Origin: Halichondria panicea
Lineage: Eukaryota > Porifera > Demospongiae > Suberitida > Halichondriidae
Assembly: GCF_963675165.1 (NCBI RefSeq)
Contig: NC_087379.1
Span: 6,117,839-6,181,838, forward strand
DNA length: 64,000 nucleotides
Direction: 5' to 3'
The notes below the pieces were generated by a model. It was not told the origin of the DNA. It did not search any database and saw nothing but the letters and a program-made list of their open reading frames with translations. The position numbers and the translations under genes are program-made. This document shows, one piece after another, positions 27,001 through 39,238 of the stretch. Within the stretch, counting starts at the first letter, position 1; each line of letters opens with the position of its first letter.

Positions 27001-30000
27001 ATGTAGTTGCAAAATAGGAACACAATGAGTTATTAGTAGCAGGTGAACGTTGAGAGCTATACTTCAACAATGTTGGAAAGTAACATCAATGATGTGCGTA
27101 TTGCAATTCAGCCATTCATATTAGGTTGCCTAAGCGAGAACTTACCTCTCTTATGATGGTGTATTTGTTTTCCTTGCGACTGGAGAGCTCCTTATCACGC
27201 TTAGTGATGAGAAGCATGTCCGTGAATAGGAACAGGTGGAATGGAACCATCTGAAATAAAGCGGTAAGTTAATAACTCTTCAGCCAATCACAATTAATAT
27301 TGTTTGGTACAACTATAGATACACACAGTTCTTCTGTTACCTTGGAGGTGATCCCATCACGAAACTTGAGTGTTCCTTCCAACATGAGCACCCTGGCTCT
27401 GTCCACCTCCACTCCCGTCATGGGCGCCAGGAGGTCAAGGTGCGTGTGTGGCTGAATCAACTGTACGGGGGTTAACAAACTTCTATTAGTGCTTGCTAAC
27501 TAACAACAATCATGCAGTGCCATATTGTATGGAATGTACTAAAATTGTATGGAATTTACCAAAAAGATCAAAAGTATGTACATGTAAGTGACAATTAAAT
27601 ATTTAAATGCACCACTGCTTTGTGGGTGGTAAAACTACATCTAGGTAGGATTGCATAATTGCTGCACAAACAATCAATATTATGTATGTATGCTTGCATA
27701 TTACATGTAGTCTGCCAAGCTAAACACTTATAAGGGGGTTTCCCCACCCACCTCTTTGATCTCGTGAGGAACGTCCACCACCTGGAACCCAGTGATGCGA
27801 CTCATTGCATCCCGCACTCTCTCAGTCTCCTCTTGGATACGGATGCCACTGTTGACACACCCCACAAACTCCTGCATCTCCTCCCACTACACAGGTCACA
27901 TGACAATCACATGACAATCACATGACAAACACCCATCACCCTCAGCACAGAACATGATTTGGTAAAGGCATATTAACTACAAGTGTATTGAGTACAGTCA
28001 TGAATGTGGGAGTCAGTTAGACTATAAACACGTTACAGACATTCATGCATATACACATAGCTGGCATACATTGTATGTAGTGCCACTAAAAAGGCTATAA
28101 TTATTATATCAATCCCATCTACGTTACAAATTGGCAATAAATCCGTTTGCCCCCAATTTCTCATATTTCTTCATATGTACGTACCAAGTGTTCCAGTCTC
28201 TGTTTGAGGATGGGCTGAGTGGTCTTCTTGATAATGGCTGACATTAGTAGGGGGTAACGAGTCAGTCGTTGCATGGGAGTGGCTAGCAGCTGGTCCAGAC
28301 CTAGCCTGTGGCACTCTGGCTGAGATTCACACCACTATTTGTGTGTGGGTGGAGGTGTGTAGGTGTGTGTGCGGGTGTGTGTAGGGGGGGGCACTTAGAG
28401 TGATGATTTCAACTTAAAAAATGGTCTTATATAGAAAGATCATCTACACACTATTATACGGTACAGTCTTTCTAGTGCTGATGCAGACATAGATTAATTC
28501 TATACCAGTTACTGTTACTGTACCTCCAGGTAGACTGCAAAGTTTGAGTTCTCTCTCGCTTTCCTCAGCGAGTTTTGGTTGAGTGCCTCCAGCTGACAGT
28601 GCTGCTCGTAGATCTCGAAGTGGGTACCAAATTCCTGCAATTGGTAGTAGATACTTATACCTTAGCTACGTAATTCGGTTGTGGGAAAAAATCACACGAT
28701 AACGTTATATTACTATCCATTTCCCATCACACTGCCCCCATGCAATTGTACACTGCTACTAGTATTGTATGGCATGGAGTCGCTTAATTTCTGCAAGCTT
28801 GCAAAGAGACCTTTCAAACGATGTGCTTAAACTTAATGTCAAAAATTTCCTGAGCCATCACTTATACCGTGGTCTATGGCCATAAAAGGTCGTGTCATTT
28901 TTTCCAGGAAACACAAAAATTGTTGAGCAGAACTCAACATGCAGTTAATGAACTAGCCTTAGACCATAACTTCAGACTGACAATCTAACATGCACACAAT
29001 GACACACAATGACACACAATGACAGTCCGTACCTTTGGAAACCTGTTGATGATCTCATTGAGCTCCAGAGGCGAGCCAGTCTCGTATACCTGCAACAATA
29101 CGCAATTATCACACAAACTTGACACACGTACTGCACTCGACAGTAGACTCTTGCTATTTCGGCTCTCTGAAGTATGGCCACCTCGATATGTATACCAGCC
29201 ATTTGGATTGCTAGCTAGATATTAACAACACAAAACTCGTCCTGAAATTTTGGCCACTCGCTATTCCGTATAACTGTAAAGCAGGTATATTTCGAGGGTA
29301 TAAATGTTCGTGGTTTTCACTGATCAAGCATCTACCGCGAATATGAATTTAATTGCATATGCATACATGCTGCAGAAAGACTGCTATTCCGCGAAAATTA
29401 AATCTGCAAAAACCTTTCAAACAGTTTATCTACCCGCTATATGGGACTGCCCCAAGCTAGGTTTTTTATTACGGCCGTATATGACGTTTTAGGTGTGGTT
29501 TGGTAGGTTATACAAATAAAGAGCATAATGACTCATTATCCTCGAGACAGAAAAATTAGTCATTAGATTCGAGGTATGGTAGTTTTTAGCCGCGGCTATT
29601 TTTTTAATGCAGCCACCTTGCTATTCCGGCCAAACCGCACTGTCCCAAAAGTGCAGATTAACGAGAGTCTACTGTATAGCCACTATAATTATTATAGCTA
29701 CTCAAATACATACAAATGTCAAGGTAAATGAGCGCTAAGCACGGTACCTTTTCCAATGCAGGCTCTAGAGTCCAGGTCCAGAACTGATCGTGGGCGTTGT
29801 ACACGTCCTCCATGTAACCAAACACATTGTGGTAGCTTTCCTGTGAGTACAATAGTTACCATATTAAATTATCGTGGTGGGGATGATTAAACATGTAATG
29901 TACTAGTATAGCTATAAATGTTAAAAGGGATCATATCGTATTTTCACGGAATTTGAAATGTTTGAAGTATGTACACCATGTTGTCTGAGTGTTCCTCCAC

Positions 30001-33000
30001 AATTATTATACACAGGGTCTGGAGATAATTTAAATTACTGTACCGTATACGTATCAACCAGTTGCTAAGGTAAATTAGGTGGGGCACTACGAAGTAACAC
30101 GATATTTCATTCCAGAGTAATTAAGACAATGCAATATGGCCTTCTCTTACTTCTGAGAGTAGCTTTGTTCTTCTTATCAGCTCCAGACATCTCATGAACA
30201 CCTGTACAGTAGTTGATAGCGCTGAAACATATCAGATATATAAAAATACAGAAAAACAAGATTGGAAGTATAGAATTAAATTATGACATGTACCCTTACA
30301 TATCTGATTGGTGCACGAGCATTGATACTGCTATGTATAGGGATGTGCCCACATGGGTGGTCGGTGGTGATTGGCACTAACCACCACTAGACAACAAATT
30401 ACTACATTTCATAATAGGCTATAAACATCCTGTGTTGAAATTGATTGAGATTGAGATCATCACCTCAAAACTTCAGGCACATCACTGACTACAGCAGCTA
30501 TACTTATTAACCTGAGGCGTGCAGCGGCACCACGGGTTATAGTAGTCGGTCAGTCTGTCTGTCTATCTGTCTGTCTGTGTATTCTGAGTCTATTCACCTG
30601 GATGTGATAGCACTGTGTTTGTACCACACAACAAGGTAGTAGTTTTAAATTTGGCAGATTTTGGTATTATAAAAGTGAGCAAAAGAAAAAGCTCGAACCT
30701 TCACGTTGGATGTACACGCGGCTCTGACTCGAGGCTGTAGACTCACTAAACCTCAAATAAACGCCGAGGGTTTGCACTTCAGTGCTCTAGTTACACCAGT
30801 AAGAGAGCATGCAATTATTAAATGTACATAGCTTCACTAAACAGCTATCTCCATCCCCACCCACTCCGCCCACTTCGTACATTAATGATGGTCTCCAGAC
30901 GTCTGATGTGAGAGTGCTCGGTGGCTATGAACTCCCAGACAGCCAGCTGCTGTTCCGTCTCCTTTTTGGAGAGGGCTTCCCTCAGGGCGGGGTCAATGGG
31001 TAGCTCAGACCACGACTCCACCTGTACCAGGGGGGCAATGGAGACAATCGAGTAAAAAATGTATGTGCAATGGACAGTACACATGTAGTTAGACAACTAT
31101 TTGGGTTTAACTTAATTCATTTGAATGGTATGCCAGTCAGCAATGCATGTGTTAGTAAGTACATATGCACTACAGCAACTGTGGTGGAATGCTATATGCT
31201 AGCAATTCAACCCGAATGCCAGTCAATTAAGGTTAAAACAAAGAGAATGCTGGTGCTGCAAAACAAGCTAGAGAAACCAGCTTAACTAGTAAACTATTCT
31301 TTATATAGCCAGCCCCCTCACAACCCACACTCCTCACACTCCTCACAATGGGATCGATGGGCTGGACCCGAGGGAAGTGGTAATTCCCGTCATCCCTGGG
31401 GGGGAGGGGCAGCTCCACTAGTCCGTGACTGTCAAAGTACGAGAGACAATCGCCTACTGTCTTGTACTCTTGAGTAGTCTGTGAAGGCAAACAAAATAAT
31501 ATAATCCAGGACATGAAACACACTGAAAGGTACTGTATAGCGGCCACGAACATTTTTGCTATTTGGCTCCAGAGCCCTAAACAGAAATGTTCGTGGGTTC
31601 TAATATTCATGTTTCAATGCCAGGAAACCACACCCACCAATAGCTTTGCATGTGAAATATCGGTGCGTGGGAGTTTATCCCAGTTCTAATTCTGCTCTGC
31701 CCTCGGAAAACGCGAAATTTTTATTTTGCACCTCACGAAAATTTCCCGCTATGTATACTATAATAAAAGATCAAAGAAAAAGGATTATATTTCATTGAGC
31801 ATGCATTTATGGTACATGTAAGTAAGTGTGCACTTAAAAAATTATATGAGAGCTCTTTGAATCTTCAACTGTTACATTCTACATACCGTACCTTCACCAG
31901 CATGCCCTCCGAATACCACCTCTCAATCACCACCTTTGCCCTCGGCCTCAGCTCCACCGTGTGACCACCAAACTCGATACTGGGTTGATCCAGAGTCGCA
32001 TTCACATTCTGGTTGCCTTGGAACGATACTGAGAGAATGAGGTCGTCCAGGTTGTCCTGTTCAATGTCATGCTTTATTACGACCATCTCCACCACATCTC
32101 TGAGGAAGGGAAGGAGGGGGTAAATAATACTCCAAGTATCCACTGAAATTCCTCACCTTAGAGTGTGGGTATCGGAGATGCGGGCGACGTCTTCCGTTGT
32201 CTTGCCCCCCTCCTCGAAACGAACCAGTATTGAGTGAGAATCAGCCTGCAGACAATGGAAGCGAGTGATACAAGATGACCTACGCACACAGCATTGCTCC
32301 AATACAGTGAGTCATTAATTGTAGACCGATTTACATAGAGACTCGATCCATGAAATTGAAGACCTAAGTTTAAGATTCAACCCAATTGGCTTATCCTAGA
32401 GTTGATTGAGCACATAATTAATTGCCGTATTGATTCTTGATTTAATGTGGCCACAGAAGGCTTTGATGTGTTTGTGAGAACCACTCTCCAATATCCCAGT
32501 GTAGTGTCAGGCTGTACTCTGATACAGGACACCGTAGCAACCATTGACTACAGGTGGGCCTGTTACTGAGCACCAACACGACTGCCAAATCAATGACCTA
32601 CGTATACTCTATCAGCTATAGTAGCATGCCTGAGGGGAATCTGTCGATTGAAACTCAATCTTGCCAAAACTTATGACGTACAAATTTCAATCATTAATTA
32701 TTATTTTAAATCAATTTTTAGGTCGGTATTAAACTATGAATGAAATGCATAGTTATACGGATGACCATTAGTAGTGAGAGCCACCTGGTTGCTAAGAGGG
32801 AGGTTGATGTCACCGTCAAACACGGCCTTCCTCCTCTGGAAGTGTCTTGGAGAGGTCATCTGCTGGAGGCTCTCCATGAGCTTCTCGTCTGTAGGTGGGG
32901 GAACGTTACTGGCCGACTTGCTGGTGGACAGGGAAGGGTGAGGAGGGGCTGGAAGTGACACTGTGCATAAGGGGGTGGAGGATGAATGGAGGAATGCATG

Positions 33001-34299
33001 ACATCATTATAAACAGGAATTTGCCATTACTTGTACATGCTTAACTACTGAGACCACTCAGTCTCCCTGCGATACTCACACTATTGATTTTGACCTCCCT
33101 ATAAGGAGACTATTATCTCTCTCTCAGGTTTCCCAGTGCATGCAAGCGAGCCACGCACAAGCAAATGGAAAAGTAAATCGATACAGGAAGTTCCATCAGC
33201 AAGCACAAGAATGCAAGAGCTAGATTGTCACCTAAAAACTGCACACCCCAACTGCTAATAGAGTAATAATTATTGTTAAACTAACTTGGGAATAACACCT
33301 GTTATAATTATCCACGCACAGGTAAGTGCCATTGCGAGCGCGTCCACTCATGCACGTAGGGGAGGCACATCGTAATTACTAAAATGAGTAAATGTAATTT
33401 TATTCCGTACTTGAATTTATTTTCTATAAGGAAAGGCAAGATGAGACCAGATAATTGCCCTCTAACTCGGGTTCTAAGCACACAGCCTCAGGGTCAACTT
33501 ACAGGGGGAGGTCAGAGTAAATAGGGTCGGGTGTTGGGTGCAGGGTGGATTAGATTCCCCAGGCAGTATCATGTGACCACTAAGACTACATGATGTTGTT
33601 GGGGTTAATGCCACTCTGAATAGCTGACAGATGCAGCTATTCAGAGTGCATGGAGGGCGGTGGCATGTATCTCCACGGGGAGTTATCAGTGCATTGCATC
33701 AGTACATTGCTGTGAGCGATTTGTGTGCATACAAATACATGATATCAAGTCTAAAACCAACTGCTTGTTGGGTCATCAATATAATACAGGGCCGGTAGAG
33801 CATTTGGTATTTACCGTGAAATATTATATGTCTACAAAGTTTACAAAATATTTAATTGACTAGTGGGAGCGTAACAGTAAAAAAAATGAGCAATCTTCAG
33901 TAATTAAAGGCTACTGCTTGTATAGAAGGAAGGCTTTGCGGACAGATCGATGAAGCAGATAATATTATTATTATGTAGGAATTCACAACCACAATACTAA
34001 CTGTACCCTAATTAACCTTTATAATTAGTGGAAAATACGTAAATTAAAAGATTATTCTGGAATCATAACTCAATAATTAAATCGAACCTCCATTTGTGAA
34101 AGTGTTTGATCTGCTTCTTATATAGGGTATTAGGGGAGCTTCCTGTACTGAGGGGGTGTGGGCCTTGTCCTTGGCAACCATTTGCTCGCTAGACGTCCTT
34201 CTCATAGTCAGTTTGCGACCACTATCCCGTTTGTCAGCTGACCTGCTCATGCGGGCCTTGAACAGGTTTAGCTGTATAGAGTGTGTGTGTGTGTGTGTG

Positions 34300-34348
<49 letters not shown>

Positions 34349-34370
34349 GTGTGTGTGTGTGTGTTGTGTG

Positions 34371-34442
<72 letters not shown>

Positions 34443-35031
34443 TGAAGAATCGCTAAAACAGCTTCAAATGTACTTTCATCTAAATGGAATACTTGTAAGG
34501 AAATACACTTAAGGCACAGGTCTTTGTTACGCCAATACAGTTACACACTTCAAATTTAATTATAAGCAATAAGCAACATTCTTATCACTCCTGTGATCTC
34601 CGCTAGACCATCTCAATTGTTACCAAAATACCCTATTAAACTATTTCCCCTCAATCCGGGAATTAGCTTCATACCGGAGTGCATTTGTTTCTAAACAGTA
34701 TATTGTTACTTGAAATGAATACGGGCTGTTTATAGACCAACACACAAGAGGATCACTGATCAACTATCAAGGCATGACCCAGAGTTATACAATATGCATC
34801 CGTGCAGACACTGTATACCAACAAAATAGGCAGGAACATATGCTGCATGTACAGATACAGTGGATCCTTTAAAGACAACACTTGGGGGACTTATATATAG
34901 GCCTGTTTATTGAGATGTCCTGATCTATACTGAAAGTTAGCAACTTGAATGAATTTCCTGATTGCAAGAGGTTATTTTAAGGAAGTCTCCATATATTAGG
35001 TGTCACACTGTCATTCATCAAAACGTACCAT
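24063..35031 (-). CDS. PLEKHG5: PLEKHG5-like Rho guanine-nucleotide exchange factor (DH-PH), ~17 coding exons
   Basis: Coding exons (minus): 33572-33503 (start MILPGESNPPC), 32960-32785, 32245-32157, 32099-31892, 31478-31347, 31021-30881, 30201-30151, 29840-29748, 29089-29033, 28634-28524, 28319-28185, 27886-27752, 27460-27341, 27250-27146, 26947-26905, 26551-26436, 26189-24063. All phases close, about 1302 residues. Residues ~85-180 form a ubiquitin-like/RBD-type segment. The DH domain is ~248-450 (EQQLAVWEFIATEHSHIRRL; the hallmark TPMQRLTRYPLLM near the end). The PH domain is ~470-595 (PFHLFLFTDMLLITKR; WILKANS-type strand; W in EWMDHI). A ~700-residue disordered Ser/Pro/Lys tail is in one exon. 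It activates Rho GTPases at the membrane. An alternative first exon pair (35066-35029 with ATG at 35031, then 34271-34149) ends in phase 0 and cannot join the 32960 exon, so the N terminus is uncertain. Confidence 0.88.
28985..29026. repeat. 10-bp minisatellite (acacaatgac)
   Basis: About four copies next to the donor of the RhoGEF exon 29089-29033. Confidence 0.8.
29138..29678. mobile_element. composite MITE with a nested second MITE
   Basis: Outer ends read CAGTAGACTCT at about 29138 and its reverse complement AGAGTCTACTG at about 29668-29678. Inside, about 29275-29443 is a second family (B): ends contain GCAGGTATATTTCGAGGG and ACCCGCTATA, with interior strings ttttcactgatcaagcat and ccgcgaaaattaaatctgca. 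Family B recurs at 37151-37300 and partly at 37409-37460. It lies in a RhoGEF intron. Ends of the outer element are approximate. Confidence 0.55.
31536..31752. mobile_element. MITE family A, copy 2
   Basis: Diverged copy of the element at 1089-1301, in a RhoGEF intron. The right end (aaatttcccgcta) is well kept; the left end is altered (tatagcggccacgaa). Confidence 0.65.
34276..34440. repeat. GT microsatellite, ~165 bp
   Basis: GT tract with several GTTG interruptions directly upstream (minus sense) of the alternative RhoGEF exon 34271-34149. Confidence 0.95.
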
Positions 35032-35127
35032 GTTTAACGAAGCTTGGAAATTAGTCGATTTTCCTGCAGAAAAGAGACGGACTAATAATAATTAATAGCA
35101 TTAACAAAACTACAGTCATGTATACTA

Positions 35128-35436
35128 CAGTGGCGTAGCCAGGATTATGGGAAGGAAGGGCTCAACTCGGTTGAGCAGAGTCAGAGCGCAGCCTGCGCAG
35201 GCGCTGAATAACATGAAATTTACCTAAAAAAAGGTCATCACTTATCCTCAGCTGCAGTCAGCATGCGCATTAGATGGCCCTGCCCATATTTCCATTGAAT
35301 GACTAGTAACTATGCATGCAGTACAGTGCAGAATAGATCGACAGATCACAGTGATTCAAGCTAAGTTGGAGTTGATGGAGCATAAAAAAGGGGGGGGGCC
35401 TCTAGCCCCGTCAGCCCCCCTCTGCCTACGCCACTG
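35128..35436. mobile_element. hAT-like MITE, 309 bp
   Basis: Starts CAGTGGCGTAGCCAGGA and ends with the inverted CTACGCCACTG. Flanked by a 5-bp direct repeat TACTA (35123-35127 and 35437-35441). CAGTGGCGTAG ends are common in hAT elements. No transposase; non-autonomous. Confidence 0.75.
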
Positions 35437-35441
35437 TACTA

Positions 35442-36283
35442 GAGCTATGTGCTAGAAAGCATTACCGCTAAAACAGGCGCTCTAAATTGTAGATGGATAC
35501 CACAAAACAAGCTCTTGAATACATAGCACTGCACTAAATGAATGTAATATCCAGGAGCTATGCAAACAATTCACAACATAGGGAATGCTCAGTCAACTGT
35601 GCAAAAAGCAAAAAAAGCCACAGTTCAAAGTTATATTGTTGAATAAATTTTATTGCCGATTGCCAGCAATAGACTTCAAACCAAATTGGCTGTCAATTGC
35701 ACACACAATACAAAGCCATCCTTTGAGCTCAATAAAGGCAAAAGCAACCTCAAAAGTGCAAATAGACATCGTTTACTCAGCATATTGAAATGGCCATCTT
35801 TCGGATTCTGTATTACATGCAGTACACAAAAGCCAGTGATTCCTCCTCAATGTATAGCTCAATGTATAGCTCAATGTATAGCTCAATGTATAGCTCAATG
35901 TATAGAATGTTGCAGCATACTATCTTGCATAATCCATAGCTCAGCAATATCGACCAGCTTGTATGGATCGAGCCACAATCATATATACCTAGTCTAGCTC
36001 TATGCTGTTACTGTACTGTAATATACAATCATTATTGCACACTTACCAAACTAGTTGTCACTTGCAGCTTTAATTTCTTTTGAGTTTATTTGCTTTAGCC
36101 AAGGAGTCATCTTCTCAAATAGACACACACAACATTCACTGCATTCCATGAAGGCCATGCTGCTGCCTCTTAAAAATTCATTTCTCTCTGTGCGATCTTT
36201 ACCTCAATGCAAACCAGGACCTTCATCAAATCAAAATAAACTGATGATCATTTCCATACCTTAAAACTTGGTTCTCTGGGAAA
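35442..36283. other. divergent spacer between RhoGEF and MICOS10
   Basis: No gene recognised. Contains a 12-bp minisatellite (caatgtatagct, about five copies, 35851-35905). The frames reported here are short and lack family similarity. Confidence 0.5.
35851..35905. repeat. 12-bp minisatellite
   Basis: About five near-perfect copies of caatgtatagct in the spacer upstream of MICOS10. Confidence 0.9.
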
Positions 36284-37609
36284 ATGACTGAGAGAAAGGT
36301 AGCCAGTGAAGACGAACCAGGGGAGAAATGGGACAGGTGTATAGCTGACGCCATTGTCAAGACAGGTGTGATCTATACAGACAGCTGAGATATACGATTG
36401 TAATCCATTTAATTAAAAGGTCACTGACTTTCCCCTAATACAATACAGGGACTGGTTTTGGTCTTGGACTGGCCTTTTCGCTTCTCTTGTTCAAACGTAA
36501 GTCCCAATTCTCACGTCCAATTAGTTAATTAACCCCTTCTCCACCATTACAGGTCGACCGTGGCCAGTAGCGTTGGGGAGTGGGTTTGGTCTGGGTTACG
36601 CCTCATCAAATTGCCAGCACGACTTCAGAAGACTACCGAGTGTCTACCTCAGACCTGTAAAAGTGAGTGAGTTCAAATTTATCAATTTATTACGGAGTCT
36701 GTTATAAGGATTTAGAATATAATGTCCTATCAAATACAGTATTGGTCTGACATGACCACCCATGAAGGTCACTATGGAGGGAATATGTACGGGAATGTTT
36801 CCAATATGACCGAAAAATATATTCATTGATATTACGATAACATATCATATCGTTTTAATGACTGTTATTAACAACAAAATTAATATCTTCATTGAGCCAG
36901 TTTTCTATAGAAATTGAAATACTACCATAACTTAGCTATAGGGAAAGCAATGTTGATTCTATCTCCTTTAAAAGTGCAGAATCTACTTATGTAAGGAAGG
37001 TCAAAAGTGAGTCCATGCGTAGTCCAGTCCAGTAGTCCAATAGTCCAATAGTCCAGTGCATTGATTGTTCAATAAAGGATCGATGACTGACTGTTATAAT
37101 AATTATTCAGTGTAATAACTATATACATAATTCAAACACTTTAGTCATATCGTATAGCAGGTATAATTCTCGAGGGTATAAAACTTCACAGTTTTCGCTG
37201 ATTAAGCATGTACCGTGGACATTATTAATATCACATGCATGCATGCTGCAAAAAGTCTGCTATTCAGCGAAAATTAAATCTGCAATACAGCTTTTAATGT
37301 CATAATTATAATATCGAAATCTCAATTACGACGACACTTAAATTTTTAGCTATCCAATTTCTTTAGCCAGTAGGGAGTACGAAAGATGAGCTTAACTATA
37401 ACTACCGTATATATAGCGGGTATATTCCGAGGGTATAACTTTTGGTTTTCAGAATTGTCAACAGTGCAAGTTTATACGTGCTGTCATGTTATGTTAACCC
37501 CGTTTAGGTTACGTCACCAGCTGAGATCATAGCCACGCAAGCTCCACCCACTTCGTCTGACGCCTCTGAACAGACCACACCCATAACAGGCTCTGACAAG
37601 CCCAAATAA
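36284..37609 (+). CDS. MICOS10: MICOS complex subunit Mic10, 4 exons
   Basis: Exons 36284-36365, 36449-36496, 36553-36662, 37508-37609, in phase, 113 residues (human 78). It forms the core of the MICOS complex that bends the inner mitochondrial membrane at crista junctions. Diagnostic features are EKWDRCIADAIVKTG, then two helices each with a glycine-rich oligomerisation motif (TGFGLGLAFS and GSGFGLGYASSNCQHDF), linked by the basic turn KRRPWP. The last exon adds a Pro/Ser/Thr-rich tail not present in vertebrate Mic10. The family normally has no cleavable presequence, consistent here. Confidence 0.95.
37151..37460. mobile_element. MITE family B copies in MICOS10 intron 3
   Basis: A copy at about 37151-37300 shares atagcaggtata, ttttcgctgattaagcatgt and cagcgaaaattaaatctgca with the element nested at 29275-29443. 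A second, partial start (tatagcgggtatattccgag) lies at about 37415-37460. Confidence 0.55.
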
Positions 37610-37817
37610 CTCTTAGTTTGGCATAGAAATTTAGGTCATGTTGTTAGCCATTTTTGTGCTTGTTATAATTAATTATGTTGAATGGTACGTGTCGTGCATA
37701 ATATCATATCAATGACATAGACGAAATAAGTGACAGACTATAATAGTAAGAGAGCCATGGGGTGTGCAAGACAATATTAACCTATAGCTGTGACAAAAGT
37801 AAACAAGAGAGCTATAG

Positions 37818-39038
37818 CTAGCAGCCATTGGGAGGTCGTCTAAATGCTCTCAAGTGAGCCACATATGCTTGGTTGTCAGGCACTGTCTTTCCTCCTGTAC
37901 GTGGCATCATCTCCCGTGGATCGTGAATTCCTACCTCTATGGTGTCGAGAACTCGATATAAAGACTTCTTAAATGGTAGCCATTTGTGAGACTGTGAAAC
38001 GAGTCGACTGGTGAGATTGCCAGGAGGTATACCGCCATTGTCTTTAGTCAGACCACAATCAGGATAATACTCTACCCAGTCAAATACACACGCTCCTTCC
38101 TGACACCAGTTGTCTATGTACCAGTGTAACGAGGTCCTATTGGGGTTCAGGGGTACAAAGAAGTCATCTTGATCGACCATCATGATGTAATCGTAGGTGC
38201 CTTGATAACGATAGATACAGTCGTGATAAGCCAACATCTGTGAATGGTAGTGAATTTCTGTGTTTGTTTTCAGCCAAACTTTCCATATGTCAATAGTCAA
38301 AAAACCAGACGAGAGATCAGATTTAATATAAGGCAACTCGAAACCGTTAAAACTGGCATCAGCAATAATGTGAACATGAGTAATTCCAATGGCTTTTTGA
38401 TACTGCAACCAGTCCTTCAAGAATGTCGGTCGACCATACACAACTGCCAGACATGCAGCAATTGTATAGGGTGAATTATCACTGTGATGATAAGGAATGT
38501 ATACAGGTCGTTCTGATTCAGCAGGAATGACAAATCCATTAATATTAGTTCTGTACAACAAAGCTGCTTTACTTCCGTTGCTAGCTGGTAGATCAAAACA
38601 GTCAACAAGTGCCATTGCATGTGTAAGGGAAGGCTTTTCATCGATTAGCTTTCCCGTTTTCCCATTTATGTAGATCGGGTGAATCTTGAAAACACTTGTA
38701 AAGTGGTCCCCAACAGTACAACCTGTGATCAGTGAAGTGTAGAGAAAATGTTTACGGACTTCGATTAGAAACACAGTAGCATTCCGATGCCCATAGCGAT
38801 GCCTCAGGTCCACATAGACTGATCGAACCACCACATCGGGACCATTGCTAGCCTTGGGGTCGTACTTGCCCAGTTGATTGTAAAATGTTTTGCTCAGTTG
38901 GGAATTTATCTTTTTCTTGAGTGGATCCAAGGATAGGTGTGTAATGGCTGCTGTAATAATGCAGACCAGTAGTACTAAACACAAGAAGCATACATGTACT
39001 CGGGCCACACAATGAGTATCTGGTCGTTTATCAAGCAT
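37818..39038 (-). CDS. glycosyltransferase family 92 (DUF23), single exon
   Basis: 406-residue intronless frame. A short cytoplasmic N terminus is followed by one membrane helix (about residues 14-34), giving a type II Golgi topology. The catalytic part starts about residue 190 (YTIAACLAVVYGRPTFLKDW) and includes the metal-binding DxD-type motif DQDD at 289-292 in YIMMVDQDDFFVP. N-glycosylation sequons are present. GT92 enzymes are inverting; nematode GALT-1 adds galactose to core fucose of N-glycans, but the substrate here is unknown. Lack of introns among intron-rich neighbours suggests a retrogene-type origin (inference). Its stop lies about 210 bp from the convergent MICOS10 stop. Confidence 0.9.
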   Translation of the reverse strand: MLDKRPDTHCVARVHVCFLCLVLLVCIITAAITHLSLDPLKKKINSQLSKTFYNQLGKYDPKASNGPDVVVRSVYVDLRHRYGHRNATVFLIEVRKHFLYTSLITGCTVGDHFTSVFKIHPIYINGKTGKLIDEKPSLTHAMALVDCFDLPASNGSKAALLYRTNINGFVIPAESERPVYIPYHHSDNSPYTIAACLAVVYGRPTFLKDWLQYQKAIGITHVHIIADASFNGFELPYIKSDLSSGFLTIDIWKVWLKTNTEIHYHSQMLAYHDCIYRYQGTYDYIMMVDQDDFFVPLNPNRTSLHWYIDNWCQEGACVFDWVEYYPDCGLTKDNGGIPPGNLTSRLVSQSHKWLPFKKSLYRVLDTIEVGIHDPREMMPRTGGKTVPDNQAYVAHLRAFRRPPNGC

Positions 39039-39238
39039 ATTAATTTCATCTTGTTTCGTTAACGATCTTTACGATATTAATTAATATTAAAACACAATTA
39101 TTAATTAGAAATGGATTTTATAATGATGAGTATAAAGCATGAAATAATGTTTTGACAAATTGTCAAAATGGGAGTTTTTTTCACATGCAAAAATTGACAT
39201 AAGTGAGTAGATTTCATTGGTCATCTTCCGGATGTTAT

